Origin: Bacillota bacterium
Lineage (GTDB): Bacteria; Bacillota; Clostridia; Christensenellales; Aristaeellaceae
Assembly (NCBI GenBank): GCA_023392515.1
Contig: JAEVYX010000142.1
Span: 29,701 to 93,700, forward strand
Reading direction: 5' to 3'
DNA: 64,000 bases
The translations under genes and the position numbers were made by a program. Below the pieces are notes generated by a model. It did no database searches. It had not been told where the DNA came from and saw only the letters and a list, made by a program, of their open reading frames with translations. Of this stretch, positions 42,774 to 51,202 are shown piece by piece; the stretch's first letter is position 1, and every line of letters begins with the position of its first letter.

Positions 42774-43484
42774 TTATTCAATGCCCATCAAGCGATGAAG
42801 CACCTCTTCATAAGCCTGCTCTACGTTTCCTAAATCCCTGCGAAACCTGTCCAGGTCCAAAGGCTCGTGTGTTTTGGCGTCCCAGAATCTGCATGAATCG
42901 GGTGAAACTTCATCTGCCAGGATAATTTCTCCGTTCAGCCTGCCAAATTCCACCTTGAAATCAATCAGTTCAATGCTGATATCCTTCAAATGGGTCGTTA
43001 GAATCGCATTGACCTGGTGGGACATGGCAATCATCTTCTTCAATTCTTCGCTTGTGCATAATTCCATTGCCTGGATATGGCTTTCATTGATAAGTGGATA
43101 ATCCAACTCTTCATTTTTAAAAGTACACTCGATTACCGTACTTTTCAGCCGTGTGCCTTCCGGGTATCCAATACGTTTTACCAAACTGCCCGCTACGATA
43201 TTACGCACCTTGATTGCCACTGGGATAATTTCCACTCTTTTTACAAGGGACTGACGGGCATCCAGTTTGCGCACAAAATGGGTGGGAACGCCATGGGATT
43301 CCAGCAAAGTGAAAAGATGCTCGCAAATTTCGTTATTAATCTCGCCCTTGCCTAGAATCCGTCCTCTTTTCAGGCCATGAAAAGCCATGGCTTCATCTTT
43401 GAAGTAGACCACCGCCAAAGCAGGGTCGTCTGTAGCATAAACCTTTTTTCCTTTTCCCTCCCGGATAAGTTCCCCCAATTTCAT
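42774..43484 (-). CDS. purC: SAICAR synthetase PurC
   Basis: A 236-residue enzyme of purine synthesis that ligates CAIR and aspartate. Motifs are EGKGKKVYATDD (ATP grip), KRVEIIPVAIKVRNIVAGS and DFKVEFGRLNGEIILADEVSPD with the SAICAR signature region. ATG 43484 follows AAAGGAG, and an upstream in-frame extension of 40 residues is not PurC-like. No other purine genes are nearby, so it stands apart from a pur operon here. Confidence 0.95.
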   Translation of the reverse strand: MKLGELIREGKGKKVYATDDPALAVVYFKDEAMAFHGLKRGRILGKGEINNEICEHLFTLLESHGVPTHFVRKLDARQSLVKRVEIIPVAIKVRNIVAGSLVKRIGYPEGTRLKSTVIECTFKNEELDYPLINESHIQAMELCTSEELKKMIAMSHQVNAILTTHLKDISIELIDFKVEFGRLNGEIILADEVSPDSCRFWDAKTHEPLDLDRFRRDLGNVEQAYEEVLHRLMGIE

Positions 43485-43628
43485 ATCAGCTGCTCCTTTG
43501 CCGCCGAATGATGCAGCATCATTATACCTTGAATTACAGTGTTTCATTATAACAAAAATAAGCACATGCTTCAAGCAAATATCGAATGAATTGCTATTTT
43601 CCACGAAAAACCGTTCGTCTTTTATACT

Positions 43629-44270
43629 TCAATGATCCCCATCCCGAGATAAAACAAGCAGCAGCCTGCCTTTTGAAAAGCGTACCACGGCCGTATCCGA
43701 TATGAATTCATTGCTGACACCCAGCGGATAGTCGCTTTCAAGTACGGCCTCCTGCAAAGGATATTTCACTTTTTCCAGGGTTACGCCTTCGCACTTTTCC
43801 CAATAAGAAAATACTGACAGTTTATATCCATCCTGCCTGGGGACCATTATTTGTCCTGGCATAAGCATTGTGACCCGATTGTTTCGGTCCATTAACCATA
43901 CATGAATACCATTATGTGCCCCGTACGCCAGCAATTGCAGGTTGGCCAACGTATGGTCCAGCCTTCCTCCAATGCCCCCGGCAATTACAAAATCAACAAA
44001 GCCAAGGGCCATCCCTCTTTGAAGGCATAAGAGCGTATCCGTTTCATCTTTTTCCTTTGGCGTACGCACAACTTTAATTGCATGAGGCAGTGTCAGGTTC
44101 TCTGCATCAAGAGAATCAAAATCTCCTACCAGCATATGGGGAAGAATGCCTTCCCGCAGTGCCAAGTCATAACCGCCGTCGGCACAGATCACGTAATCGT
44201 CATCTGTGAGAGATACAATCTCTCTTACGCCGTCCGGTGCCCAAGCCGGGATGATCACACAACGGTTCAT
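43629..44270 (-). CDS. thiN: Thiamine pyrophosphokinase
   Basis: A 213-residue protein. The catalytic domain has VICADGGYDLAL, HMLVGDFDSL, PKEKDETDTLLCL and GGIGGRLDHTLANLQ, all family signatures for transfer of pyrophosphate from ATP to thiamine. The C-terminal thiamin-binding beta domain has LSVFSYWEKCEGVTLEKVKY and LGVSNEF. It provides thiamine diphosphate, the cofactor of enzymes such as the decarboxylase at 1476-2624. The SD before ATG 44270 is weak (GGGCGGGCC); a start 12 codons upstream is possible. Confidence 0.92.
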   Translation of the reverse strand: MNRCVIIPAWAPDGVREIVSLTDDDYVICADGGYDLALREGILPHMLVGDFDSLDAENLTLPHAIKVVRTPKEKDETDTLLCLQRGMALGFVDFVIAGGIGGRLDHTLANLQLLAYGAHNGIHVWLMDRNNRVTMLMPGQIMVPRQDGYKLSVFSYWEKCEGVTLEKVKYPLQEAVLESDYPLGVSNEFISDTAVVRFSKGRLLLVLSRDGDH

Positions 44271-44313
44271 TGCGGCCCGCCCGCCTTTCGTAATAAGCAT
44301 ATCCACAGGGCTG

Positions 44314-44377
44314 AAAAAACAAACTGCGCCCTAAAGCATACGCGGCCTTCACCGCGAAGCCTATGGGCACAGTTTGT
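44314..44377 (-). terminator. Terminator after ispH-rpsA
   Basis: Minus-strand arms ACAAACTGTGCCC (44377-44365) and GGGCGCAGTTTGT (44331-44319) with a structured loop and a TTTTTT tail. Confidence 0.8.
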
Positions 44378-44390
44378 AGTTGCAGCAAAA

Positions 44391-46430
44391 TTATTGCTCG
44401 TCAGAGGTCCCTTGGGCTTCAACAGCCTCCGCCTCAGGAGCGGACGCTTTTTCCGCTTCGGGGGCCGCACCTGCTCCCAGGCCGAATTCCCCATCGCCAG
44501 GGATCTCGTCGCTGTAATTGAAGGCTTCATCCTCCAGAACTTCGCGGATGCTCAAGCTGATGCGCTTTTCAGCAGGATCGACCTTCAGCACCTTCACGCG
44601 CACGGTTTGGCCAACCTTCACGGCATCTTCCACTTTCTGCACCCGGGTAAGCGCGCACTGGGAGATGTGCACCAGCCCGTCCAGGCCTGGTTCCAGCTCG
44701 ACAAAAGCACCAAAGGTGGTGATGCGGACAACTTTCCCTTCCACCACGGAACCGGCAGCATATTTATCCTCCGCCACATCCCAGGGTTTGGGCTGAAGTT
44801 GCTTATACCCCAGTTGAATGCGTTCCCGCTCCCGATCCAGGGACAGAACCTTTACCTGAATTTCCTGGTTGGGCGCCACCACTTCAGAAGGATGCTTGAT
44901 TCTTCCCCAGCTCAGATCAGTGACATGAATCAAGCCATCCACGCCGCCCACATCCACAAAGGCGCCAAAGTCGGTAAGCCTGCGGACAATACCGGTGATC
45001 ACTTCACCTTCAGCCAGGCTGTCCCAGGCTTCTTTCTTCTTGCTGGTGCTCTCCTCCTGGAGAACGGCTTTGCGGCTGGCAACGATGCGCTTTTTCTGCT
45101 TGTCCACTTCAATAATTTTCAGCTTGATGGGCTTGCCCACAAACTCGGTAATCTTTTCCACATAGCGCTGGGCCAACTGGGAGGCGGGTACAAAGGTGCG
45201 AATGCCTTCGACCTCTGCGATCAAGCCGCCTTTAACGGCCTCTTTGCCAACGCCTTCGACATACTCGCCCGCGTCAAACTTGGTCATGAGGCTATCCCAT
45301 GATTTGCGGTTCACGATATTGCGCTGGGACAGCACCACGTTGCCCTCGCCGTCATTGACTTTGACAACTTCCACCTCAATCTCTTGGCCCAGCTTCACGT
45401 CTTCCGAGGTCAGCTCGGAGCGCTTGATGAGGCCATCGGACTTGTAGCCGATATTGACGCAGACTTCGTCGTCGTTCATTTGTACGACGGTGCCGGTGAC
45501 GGTTTGGCCGGGCTTGATTTTGACCAGCGTTGCCTCCACATCAGCCATGAAGCTTGATTTGTTTTCTTCCTCCGTGGCAAGCACCTGATCCTGTTGTTCC
45601 TTGTCGATCATGCGTGTGACAACCTCCTTAAGTAACCAGTCCGGCGTAGATGCGCCAGCGGTGATTCCGATAAGATCTGCATGGATATTTGCAAAGCCCG
45701 GCGGTATTTCCGCCGCACGCTCTACCAAGAGGGTTCTTGGGCACAGGGCTTTACATGTTTCATACAGCTTCTGGGTGTTGGCGCTGTGCCTGCCGCCAAT
45801 CACCACCATGCAATCAGCCCGGGATGCCAGCTCCCTGGCTTCTTGCTGGCGCTTATGCGTTTCCGGGCAGATGGTGTCTTTCACCGCCAACCTCGGAATG
45901 CGCTTTTTCAGCAAAGCGAGAATATGCTCCCATTTTTCCGGGGAAAAGGTGGTCTGCACCACCGCCAGCGCTTCGTCTAAAGGTGGGAGCTCTTCCACTT
46001 GCGATTCTTCCTTCAGAATATACACAGGGCCCTGACACCAACCGGCTGTCCCCTGTACTTCGGGGTGTGATGTCTGGCCTACCAGCACGACCGGCCGGCC
46101 GTTTTTTGAATAATCAGCCACAATCTGATGCAGCTTGTTGACAAACGGACAGGTGCAATCCATCACGGAAATACCGCGGTCCTGGCATTCTTTCAGTACT
46201 TGGGGTGATACCCCGTGGCTGCGGATGAGCACCATCCGCTCTCCTACCTGATCCAGCGTATCCACCGGAGGAGCGCCTTTTTCACTGCACAAAGCCACGA
46301 CTTGAGGGTTGTGAATCAGCTCCCCCAAAGTGCATACAGGTTTCCCTGTCTGCGCCACTTGGAGCGCCGTTTTTACTGCCTGGGAAACTCCCATGCAAAA
46401 CCCTGCGTGGCCCGTGATTTCAAAAGGCAT
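44391..46430 (-). CDS. ispH-rpsA: IspH-ribosomal protein S1 fusion
   Basis: A 679-residue two-part protein. Residues 1-285 are 4-hydroxy-3-methylbut-2-enyl diphosphate reductase, the last step of the MEP isoprenoid pathway. The cluster ligands are Cys12 (GFCMGV), Cys94 (CTCP) and Cys188 (ICPET), and the proton-relay Glu124 is in SHPEVQGT. From about residue 300 come four S1 RNA-binding domains (for example ITGIVRRLTDFGAFVDVG and VVRITTFGAFVELEPG), then an acidic tail. Such fusions are well known in Clostridia, so it is not an assembly error. ATG 46430 follows AAAGGAAAGG. Confidence 0.95.
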   Translation of the reverse strand: MPFEITGHAGFCMGVSQAVKTALQVAQTGKPVCTLGELIHNPQVVALCSEKGAPPVDTLDQVGERMVLIRSHGVSPQVLKECQDRGISVMDCTCPFVNKLHQIVADYSKNGRPVVLVGQTSHPEVQGTAGWCQGPVYILKEESQVEELPPLDEALAVVQTTFSPEKWEHILALLKKRIPRLAVKDTICPETHKRQQEARELASRADCMVVIGGRHSANTQKLYETCKALCPRTLLVERAAEIPPGFANIHADLIGITAGASTPDWLLKEVVTRMIDKEQQDQVLATEEENKSSFMADVEATLVKIKPGQTVTGTVVQMNDDEVCVNIGYKSDGLIKRSELTSEDVKLGQEIEVEVVKVNDGEGNVVLSQRNIVNRKSWDSLMTKFDAGEYVEGVGKEAVKGGLIAEVEGIRTFVPASQLAQRYVEKITEFVGKPIKLKIIEVDKQKKRIVASRKAVLQEESTSKKKEAWDSLAEGEVITGIVRRLTDFGAFVDVGGVDGLIHVTDLSWGRIKHPSEVVAPNQEIQVKVLSLDRERERIQLGYKQLQPKPWDVAEDKYAAGSVVEGKVVRITTFGAFVELEPGLDGLVHISQCALTRVQKVEDAVKVGQTVRVKVLKVDPAEKRISLSIREVLEDEAFNYSDEIPGDGEFGLGAGAAPEAEKASAPEAEAVEAQGTSDEQ

Positions 46431-46532
46431 AGCCTTTCCTTTCTGCAAAAAAACACTAATATGTATAGCTTCGCCGCGTTTTTCTTATTTCCTGCAAATT
46501 TGTAAATTTTTTTTTGAAAAAGCACTGATGCA

Positions 46533-47165
46533 TTAAGCTTTTTGAGCCCGCAGGGCCATATCCCGGTAAAGAGCTGTAATGCGGTCCAAAAGTGCTTGAG
46601 CAACTTCCTTATCCACGCCCTGCTCCCTTAAGTCCTCCAGCACCATGGGAGGGCCGATATAGCAATGCACTTTGGTAAAAGGCTTGATCTTTCCGTGGAT
46701 GTACATAGGGATGACCGGTGCCTGGCTGCGCAGAGCCAGAATGGCGGCGCCTCCCTCCAGTTCCTCCATATTGCCTCTTTTATGCCGCGTCCCCTCCGGG
46801 AAAATACCCAGCACCGATCCTTCCCGAAGCGCCTGCATGCTCAGGCGCATGGCGCTCATATCAGAATTGTGGCGGTCTACCGGGATGGCATGCATGTTGC
46901 GCAGGATCGCACCCGCCAGCTTATTCTGCATCGTTTCTTTTTTCGCCATAAACGCGACTTGTTCTTTTTTTACGGCATATGCAACGCAAATCGGGTCCAG
47001 CCAGCTTAAATGATTGCAGATGATGATATAGGGTGCTTTCAGGGCAAGGTGCTTCGCACCATGGTAAACAATAGGGCATACCGTATGAAACAGGATGCCT
47101 GCCAAAACTCTGGCCAGCGTATAAATAAAGGATTTTCTTTTCCCTTTAGGCTTGGGCTTTTCCAT
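46533..47165 (-). CDS. plsC: 1-acyl-sn-glycerol-3-phosphate acyltransferase PlsC
   Basis: A 210-residue membrane-associated acyltransferase of phospholipid synthesis. The HX4D motif is His52-Asp57 (NHLSWLD), the glycerophosphate-binding motif is FPEGTR at 122-127, and a short N-terminal hydrophobic stretch anchors it. The first 20 bases overlap the end of cmk in another frame, so the two are co-transcribed. Clostridial cmk-plsC-ispH/rpsA order is conserved. Confidence 0.94.
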   Translation of the reverse strand: MEKPKPKGKRKSFIYTLARVLAGILFHTVCPIVYHGAKHLALKAPYIIICNHLSWLDPICVAYAVKKEQVAFMAKKETMQNKLAGAILRNMHAIPVDRHNSDMSAMRLSMQALREGSVLGIFPEGTRHKRGNMEELEGGAAILALRSQAPVIPMYIHGKIKPFTKVHCYIGPPMVLEDLREQGVDKEVAQALLDRITALYRDMALRAQKA

Positions 47166-47826
47166 AGCGCTCCTCCACGATTTTCAGAATCCGCTCAACC
47201 ACCTGGTCTTTATTCAAGCCTGTGGTATCCAAAATGACGGCATCATCCGCCGGGCGAAGCGGATCAACAGAGCGGGTGGAATCCTGGTGATCCCGCTTTA
47301 TCAGCGCTTCCAGCACTTCTTGATATGTATCAGCCGCACCTTTTTCCATCAGTTCCTCATGCCGCCGCCGTGCCCGTTCCTCCGGTGTTGCGGTAAGGAA
47401 AATCTTTACAGGCGCATTGGTCAAAACATTTGTTCCGATATCTCGTCCATCCACTACCATAGGCTGCTCCGCTGCCAGCTTGCGCTGAAGGGCCACCATG
47501 TGGTGCCGCACCTTCCCCCACTTGGAAACGTTGGATGCGGCCATGCCCACCTCGGGTGTACGGATAAAGCCCGAGACATCCTCACCGTCCACAAGGGTTT
47601 CCTGGGTTCCGCTGCGGTAGCGGACGGTAATATGTATTTCACGGCACATTAGATCCAGGGTCTCTTCATCCTCCGGTGAAATATGCCTTTTTAATGCGGC
47701 AAATCCCACCGCCCGATACATTGCTCCCGTATCCAAATGCAATACTCCAAGCCTTGAGGCCACTTCCCGGGCAATGGTGGATTTTCCTGCCCCTACAGGC
47801 CCGTCAATGGCAATTGTCAGCGGCAT
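47146..47826 (-). CDS. cmk: Cytidylate kinase
   Basis: A 226-residue nucleotide kinase that phosphorylates CMP and dCMP. The P-loop GPVGAGKST is at residues 9-17. Further family segments are LDTGAMYRAV, VDGRDIGTNVLTNAPVKIFLTA and RRRHEELMEKG. ATG 47826 follows GAGGGAG. It overlaps plsC downstream and begins 20 bases after the stop of the HutP-like gene. Confidence 0.96.
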   Translation of the reverse strand: MPLTIAIDGPVGAGKSTIAREVASRLGVLHLDTGAMYRAVGFAALKRHISPEDEETLDLMCREIHITVRYRSGTQETLVDGEDVSGFIRTPEVGMAASNVSKWGKVRHHMVALQRKLAAEQPMVVDGRDIGTNVLTNAPVKIFLTATPEERARRRHEELMEKGAADTYQEVLEALIKRDHQDSTRSVDPLRPADDAVILDTTGLNKDQVVERILKIVEERYGKAQA

Positions 47827-47845
47827 TCTCTTCGCTCCCTCAGGT

Positions 47846-48268
47846 TTATATGGCCCGGTGGCCCATGCCAACGCAGACTTCATTCAAATGCACCAGGCCT
47901 ACGCCAAAAAACACGGCCACGGCCACGTGCTCGCCCCAGCGAGCGATGCCAATTTTGCCCCCCACAGAAAAGCCAAGCGCCTTTCCGGTCACCTGGCTGA
48001 TAGCCTCCCTGGCTGCTCCGGCCACGGCGCCTTCTTCGTGATGGGTTTCACTGATCACCCTTTCACGCTTGGCTGCAATGACCGCTCTTTCCACAATGCG
48101 CATCACGGAGGCCACAAATTCCCCGCCGTAATCCACGGCCGCCGTGAGGATGCCTTCCTCCTGCAGTCGGGCTCGCAACGCATTTTCTTCCTCCCGTGTA
48201 CGGGACATGCTAAGCATAATAGCCGCCCGGGCCACTTCCCGGCTGCCACCCATTATTTCAAGCTGCAT
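47846..48268 (-). CDS. HutP-like RNA-binding regulator
   Basis: A 140-residue protein resembling HutP, the histidine- and Mg-dependent antiterminator of Bacillus hut operons. The metal-site segment SETHHEEGAVAGAAREAI is present and length is close to the family's. No histidine-degradation genes are in the window. The gene leads the cmk-plsC operon instead, with its own promoter, so it probably regulates something else or acts as a general RNA-binding metal or amino-acid sensor. Target unknown. Confidence 0.8.
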   Translation of the reverse strand: MQLEIMGGSREVARAAIMLSMSRTREEENALRARLQEEGILTAAVDYGGEFVASVMRIVERAVIAAKRERVISETHHEEGAVAGAAREAISQVTGKALGFSVGGKIGIARWGEHVAVAVFFGVGLVHLNEVCVGMGHRAI

Positions 48269-48312
48269 GGAAGTACATCCTCCTTAAAAGCCTGCATAGG
48301 CTTCGCTTTACT

Positions 48313-48341
48313 ATTATACAAGAATAGCCAGCCAGGAACAA
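48313..48341 (-). promoter_or_regulatory. Promoter of hutP-like-cmk-plsC
   Basis: On the minus strand, TTGTTC (48341-48336), 17 bases, TATAAT (48318-48313). Confidence 0.65.
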
Positions 48342-48431
48342 GGGGGATTTGCCTTTGATCCCCTCCTGCCATTATATTTTGCCAGGCTGCTGCATACACT
48401 ATCGTCAGGTTTTTTAGAAGGAGCGTGGAAT

Positions 48432-50795
48432 ATGGCGATTCAGGCAGTCATCATGGCAGGCGGGGAAGGCGTGCGGCTGAGGCCCTTGACGCTGGACAAG
48501 CCCAAGCCGTTGGTACCTATTTTGGGGGAGCCGGTAATGGGGTATGCCCTCAAACTGCTTTCCCGCCATGGCCTTACGGAGGTGGCTGCCACCTTGCAGT
48601 ATCTGCCCAAGGCCATCCGGGACACCTTTGGCAAGGGGGACGCTTACGACGTTCGCTTACGCTACCTGGAGGAAACCGCTCCCAGGGGTACGGCAGGCAG
48701 TGTGCGCATGACAAAGGGAATGACGGCGGATACCTTTGTGGTCCTGTCCGGTGACGGCCTCACCGATTGTGACCTGAATGAAGCGATGGCCTTTCACCGT
48801 TCAAAAAATGCAATGGCCACATTGGTCTTAAAATCTGTCCCCATTCCCCTTGCCTATGGCGTGGTGATTACCAACTCTGACGGCAGAATCCAGCGGTTTG
48901 TGGAAAAACCCGACTGGAGCGGCGTATTCAGCGATCAGGTGAATACCGGCATTTACATTTTGGAAAAGGAAGTGCTGGACCTGATTCCGGAAGAAGAACC
49001 GTATGATTTCGGAAAACAGCTTTTTCCCAAAATGGTGGCTCAGGGGTTGGCCGTTTACGGTTTTCTCATGGATGGATACTGGTGCGATATCGGTGATCAG
49101 GAAGCTTATGTGCAGGCTCAGCTTGACCTGTTGCGGGGCGAGGTGGATCTGCCCATCACAGGCCATGCCCAGGGATTCGGCTGGTTTCACGGGGATAGCC
49201 TTGTGGAGGAAGGCGCTTCACTGGAAGGTCTTTGTTACATTGGAAAGGGAGCCCACATCATGAAAGGGGCCGTCCTAGGGCAAGGAGCGGTTATCGGTCC
49301 CGGAGCAGTTGTAGAAGAGGGTGCGCACATCATTCGTTCCTGCCTATGGGAAAACAGCCGTGTGGGGCGCTGCGCCCATGTGGAAGGGGCCGTGGTTTGC
49401 CGAGGCGCGGTTGTTCGGCCCGGAGCACGGATGATGGAGGGCTGCGCCCTTGGCATGGGAGCGATTCTGGGTGCCCATGCGCTGCTTCATTCTGGCGTGA
49501 AGGTCTGGCCGGAAAAAGAAGTGGGCAAGGAACTTCAAGCGACTGAGCATGTGGTTTGGGGAGACGTAAAATGCATGCGCTTTGACGGGGATGGCATAAT
49601 CACGGTGGAATCTCCCGCCAAGGCAGATCAGCTCGCTGCTGCCGCGCTCCATGCGCTTGGCGCCACCTCCGTTGCTTTGGGATATCGGGATGGCGGGGAA
49701 GCGCTATATCATTGCCTTGCCGGAGCCTTTGCAGCCCGAGGGGCTGAGACGCTTATGCTGGGGCCTTGCTTTGCTCCGCTCCTATCCAGGGTGCAGCGCA
49801 CGATGCGAACTCCCCTCAGCGTATTGGTGGAAGGCCAGCAGGTAACCTTTGGAGGCAGCAAAGGCATGCCGCTTGCCCGTGATCAGCGCCAGAAGATAGA
49901 AAACTGCGCGCAGCGCCAGGAATATCCCCCCGCTTTTACCCAAAGCGCCGCAATAACGCCGATGCACGGCATGGAGGAGCTCTACTTGGCCCAGCTGTGC
50001 GCAGGAGTTGACCCGGCTGTGTTTGAAAAAAGCGGGCTGCAGGCAGCGGTCTTTTGTGACGATCCGGCGCTTCGCATGCTGGCCGTGCGGCTATTGCACA
50101 AGGCTGGTCTCAAAAAGGTAAGGGCTCAGGATACCAGAGATTTGATGGTAAAACCCTGGGAGACCGGTTTCTTATTGGACGATGCCGGAACCCAGGCATT
50201 TGCTTTGGACAGCGTCGGCGTTCCTGATGAGGACCGCCAGCAGCTTTTGTGCTACCATCTGGCGGCCATGGAAGGAGCTTTGCCCTTGTTTGTGCCATCC
50301 GATGCACCCCGAGCTGTGGAAGCATTGGGACCAACCCGCTTCAGCGCCCAGGCACATCCGGAATCCCTCAAGGAGGAAGCCTCGGCCCTCCGCCAGCATG
50401 ATTTGATCCATGATGGGTTATGCCGTATGCTTTCAGTTTTGCAGATATTGGCAAAAGAAGGGCTCACATTGCAAAACCTATGGGCAAGGCTTCCAAAAAC
50501 TTACAGAGTCCGTGCGGATGTACCCTGCTCCCCCGGCGAAAAGGGGCGTATCCTCCGGCTGCTGTGCGAAAGCGCCCGGGAAAAAGAATTGGGCGAAGGG
50601 GTGCGCATCCGTCACGGAAGCGGCTCCGTATGGCTGACGCCCTTTCAGGACAAGTCCGCATTCAAGGTGCAAACCGAATCTTTTGACGCAGAATTCGCCG
50701 GGGAATTGTGCAACCATTACGCCTCCCGCATCTCCCGTTTGGCGGATCACGGCGCCAAAAAGGAAACAATAAGCAGTCCGCAAAACGTGCAATGA
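48432..50795 (+). CDS. Nucleotidyltransferase/left-handed-helix/phosphomannomutase-like fusion
   Basis: A 787-residue protein in three parts. Residues 1-235 are a GDP-mannose or glucose-1-phosphate nucleotidyltransferase (IMAGGEGVRLRPLTLDKPKPL, LSGDGLTD). Residues about 250-350 are a left-handed beta-helix of hexapeptide repeats (IGKGAHIMKGAVLGQGAVIG). From about 375 to the end is an alpha-D-phosphohexomutase-like region. Its phosphoserine loop, normally TASHNP, is not recognisable (QQVTFGGSKGMPL stands there instead), so mutase activity is doubtful. Related fusions occur in several phyla. It likely makes a sugar nucleotide for a surface polymer; the CapA-like genes follow at 51 kb. SD AAGGAG precedes ATG 48432. 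Confidence 0.88.
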   Translation: MAIQAVIMAGGEGVRLRPLTLDKPKPLVPILGEPVMGYALKLLSRHGLTEVAATLQYLPKAIRDTFGKGDAYDVRLRYLEETAPRGTAGSVRMTKGMTADTFVVLSGDGLTDCDLNEAMAFHRSKNAMATLVLKSVPIPLAYGVVITNSDGRIQRFVEKPDWSGVFSDQVNTGIYILEKEVLDLIPEEEPYDFGKQLFPKMVAQGLAVYGFLMDGYWCDIGDQEAYVQAQLDLLRGEVDLPITGHAQGFGWFHGDSLVEEGASLEGLCYIGKGAHIMKGAVLGQGAVIGPGAVVEEGAHIIRSCLWENSRVGRCAHVEGAVVCRGAVVRPGARMMEGCALGMGAILGAHALLHSGVKVWPEKEVGKELQATEHVVWGDVKCMRFDGDGIITVESPAKADQLAAAALHALGATSVALGYRDGGEALYHCLAGAFAARGAETLMLGPCFAPLLSRVQRTMRTPLSVLVEGQQVTFGGSKGMPLARDQRQKIENCAQRQEYPPAFTQSAAITPMHGMEELYLAQLCAGVDPAVFEKSGLQAAVFCDDPALRMLAVRLLHKAGLKKVRAQDTRDLMVKPWETGFLLDDAGTQAFALDSVGVPDEDRQQLLCYHLAAMEGALPLFVPSDAPRAVEALGPTRFSAQAHPESLKEEASALRQHDLIHDGLCRMLSVLQILAKEGLTLQNLWARLPKTYRVRADVPCSPGEKGRILRLLCESAREKELGEGVRIRHGSGSVWLTPFQDKSAFKVQTESFDAEFAGELCNHYASRISRLADHGAKKETISSPQNVQ

Positions 50796-50798
50796 CCC

Positions 50799-50828
50799 TT
50801 GACACAAGCAAGCAATTCAGCATATAAT
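50799..50828 (+). promoter_or_regulatory. Consensus promoter of the 6S-like RNA
   Basis: TTGACA (50799-50804), 18 bases, TATAAT (50823-50828). It starts four bases after the preceding gene's stop, and no open frame follows, which points to a stable RNA. Confidence 0.8.
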
Positions 50829-50834
50829 AATCCT

Positions 50835-51031
50835 AGCATCGAGCTCCTGAAGTGTGCGCCAGCGCTTTGTTTTTACCCACATCTCTATAAATGGAGCCCG
50901 GGTTCCGACACGGATGCCATGCCCCCGTTGAAATAGACGCCAGGGGACGGCAGAAATGAAGGATAGGGCACCAGCCCGTTTTCTGAAGCGGGTGAAAAAA
51001 CTCGGCGCAACGGCACTTTGGGGCACTGCCT
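50835..51031 (+). ncRNA. ssrS: Probable 6S RNA
   Basis: About 200 bases between a perfect promoter and a perfect terminator with no open frame. The 5' part (CTCCTGAAGTGTGCGCCAGC, 50845-50864) resembles the 6S RNA 5' end and pairs with the 3' part (GGCGCAACGGCACTTTGGGG, 51004-51023). Together they form the long closing stem typical of 6S RNA, which mimics an open promoter and binds RNA polymerase. Internal hairpins, including GCCCG/CGGGT near 50973-50992, lie between. I judged it by eye without a covariance model; another structured RNA is possible. Confidence 0.62.
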
Positions 51032-51065
51032 TTCCGGGAGAGCATTCTCCCGGAATGCTTTTTTT
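51032..51065 (+). terminator. Terminator of the 6S-like RNA
   Basis: Perfect 10-base stem TTCCGGGAGA (51032-51041), loop GCAT, TCTCCCGGAA (51046-51055), then TGCTTTTTTT. Confidence 0.92.
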
Positions 51066-51145
51066 ATCCTGATATAAGAAATGTGTTTTGTCGCCGGGCC
51101 TGACTGGTTCGGAGTTTTTTCATATTTTTGTTTTTTTCAATCCTG

Positions 51146-51154
51146 TGGTATAAT
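51146..51154 (+). promoter_or_regulatory. Extended -10 promoter of the capA-like pair
   Basis: TGGTATAAT (51146-51154), a TGn-extended -10 box, about 45 bases before the start codon. The -35 region is a T-rich stretch without a good match. Confidence 0.5.
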
Positions 51155-51202
51155 TCTGCCTGATTGCATATCGTCCAATCGGACGGGAAGCGGGAGGGGC
51201 AG

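Noticed and set aside
44391..46430. ispH-rpsA fusion as an assembly artefact or missing stop codon
   Set aside because: The junction is in frame without a relic start or SD, and the same fusion is well known in Clostridia.
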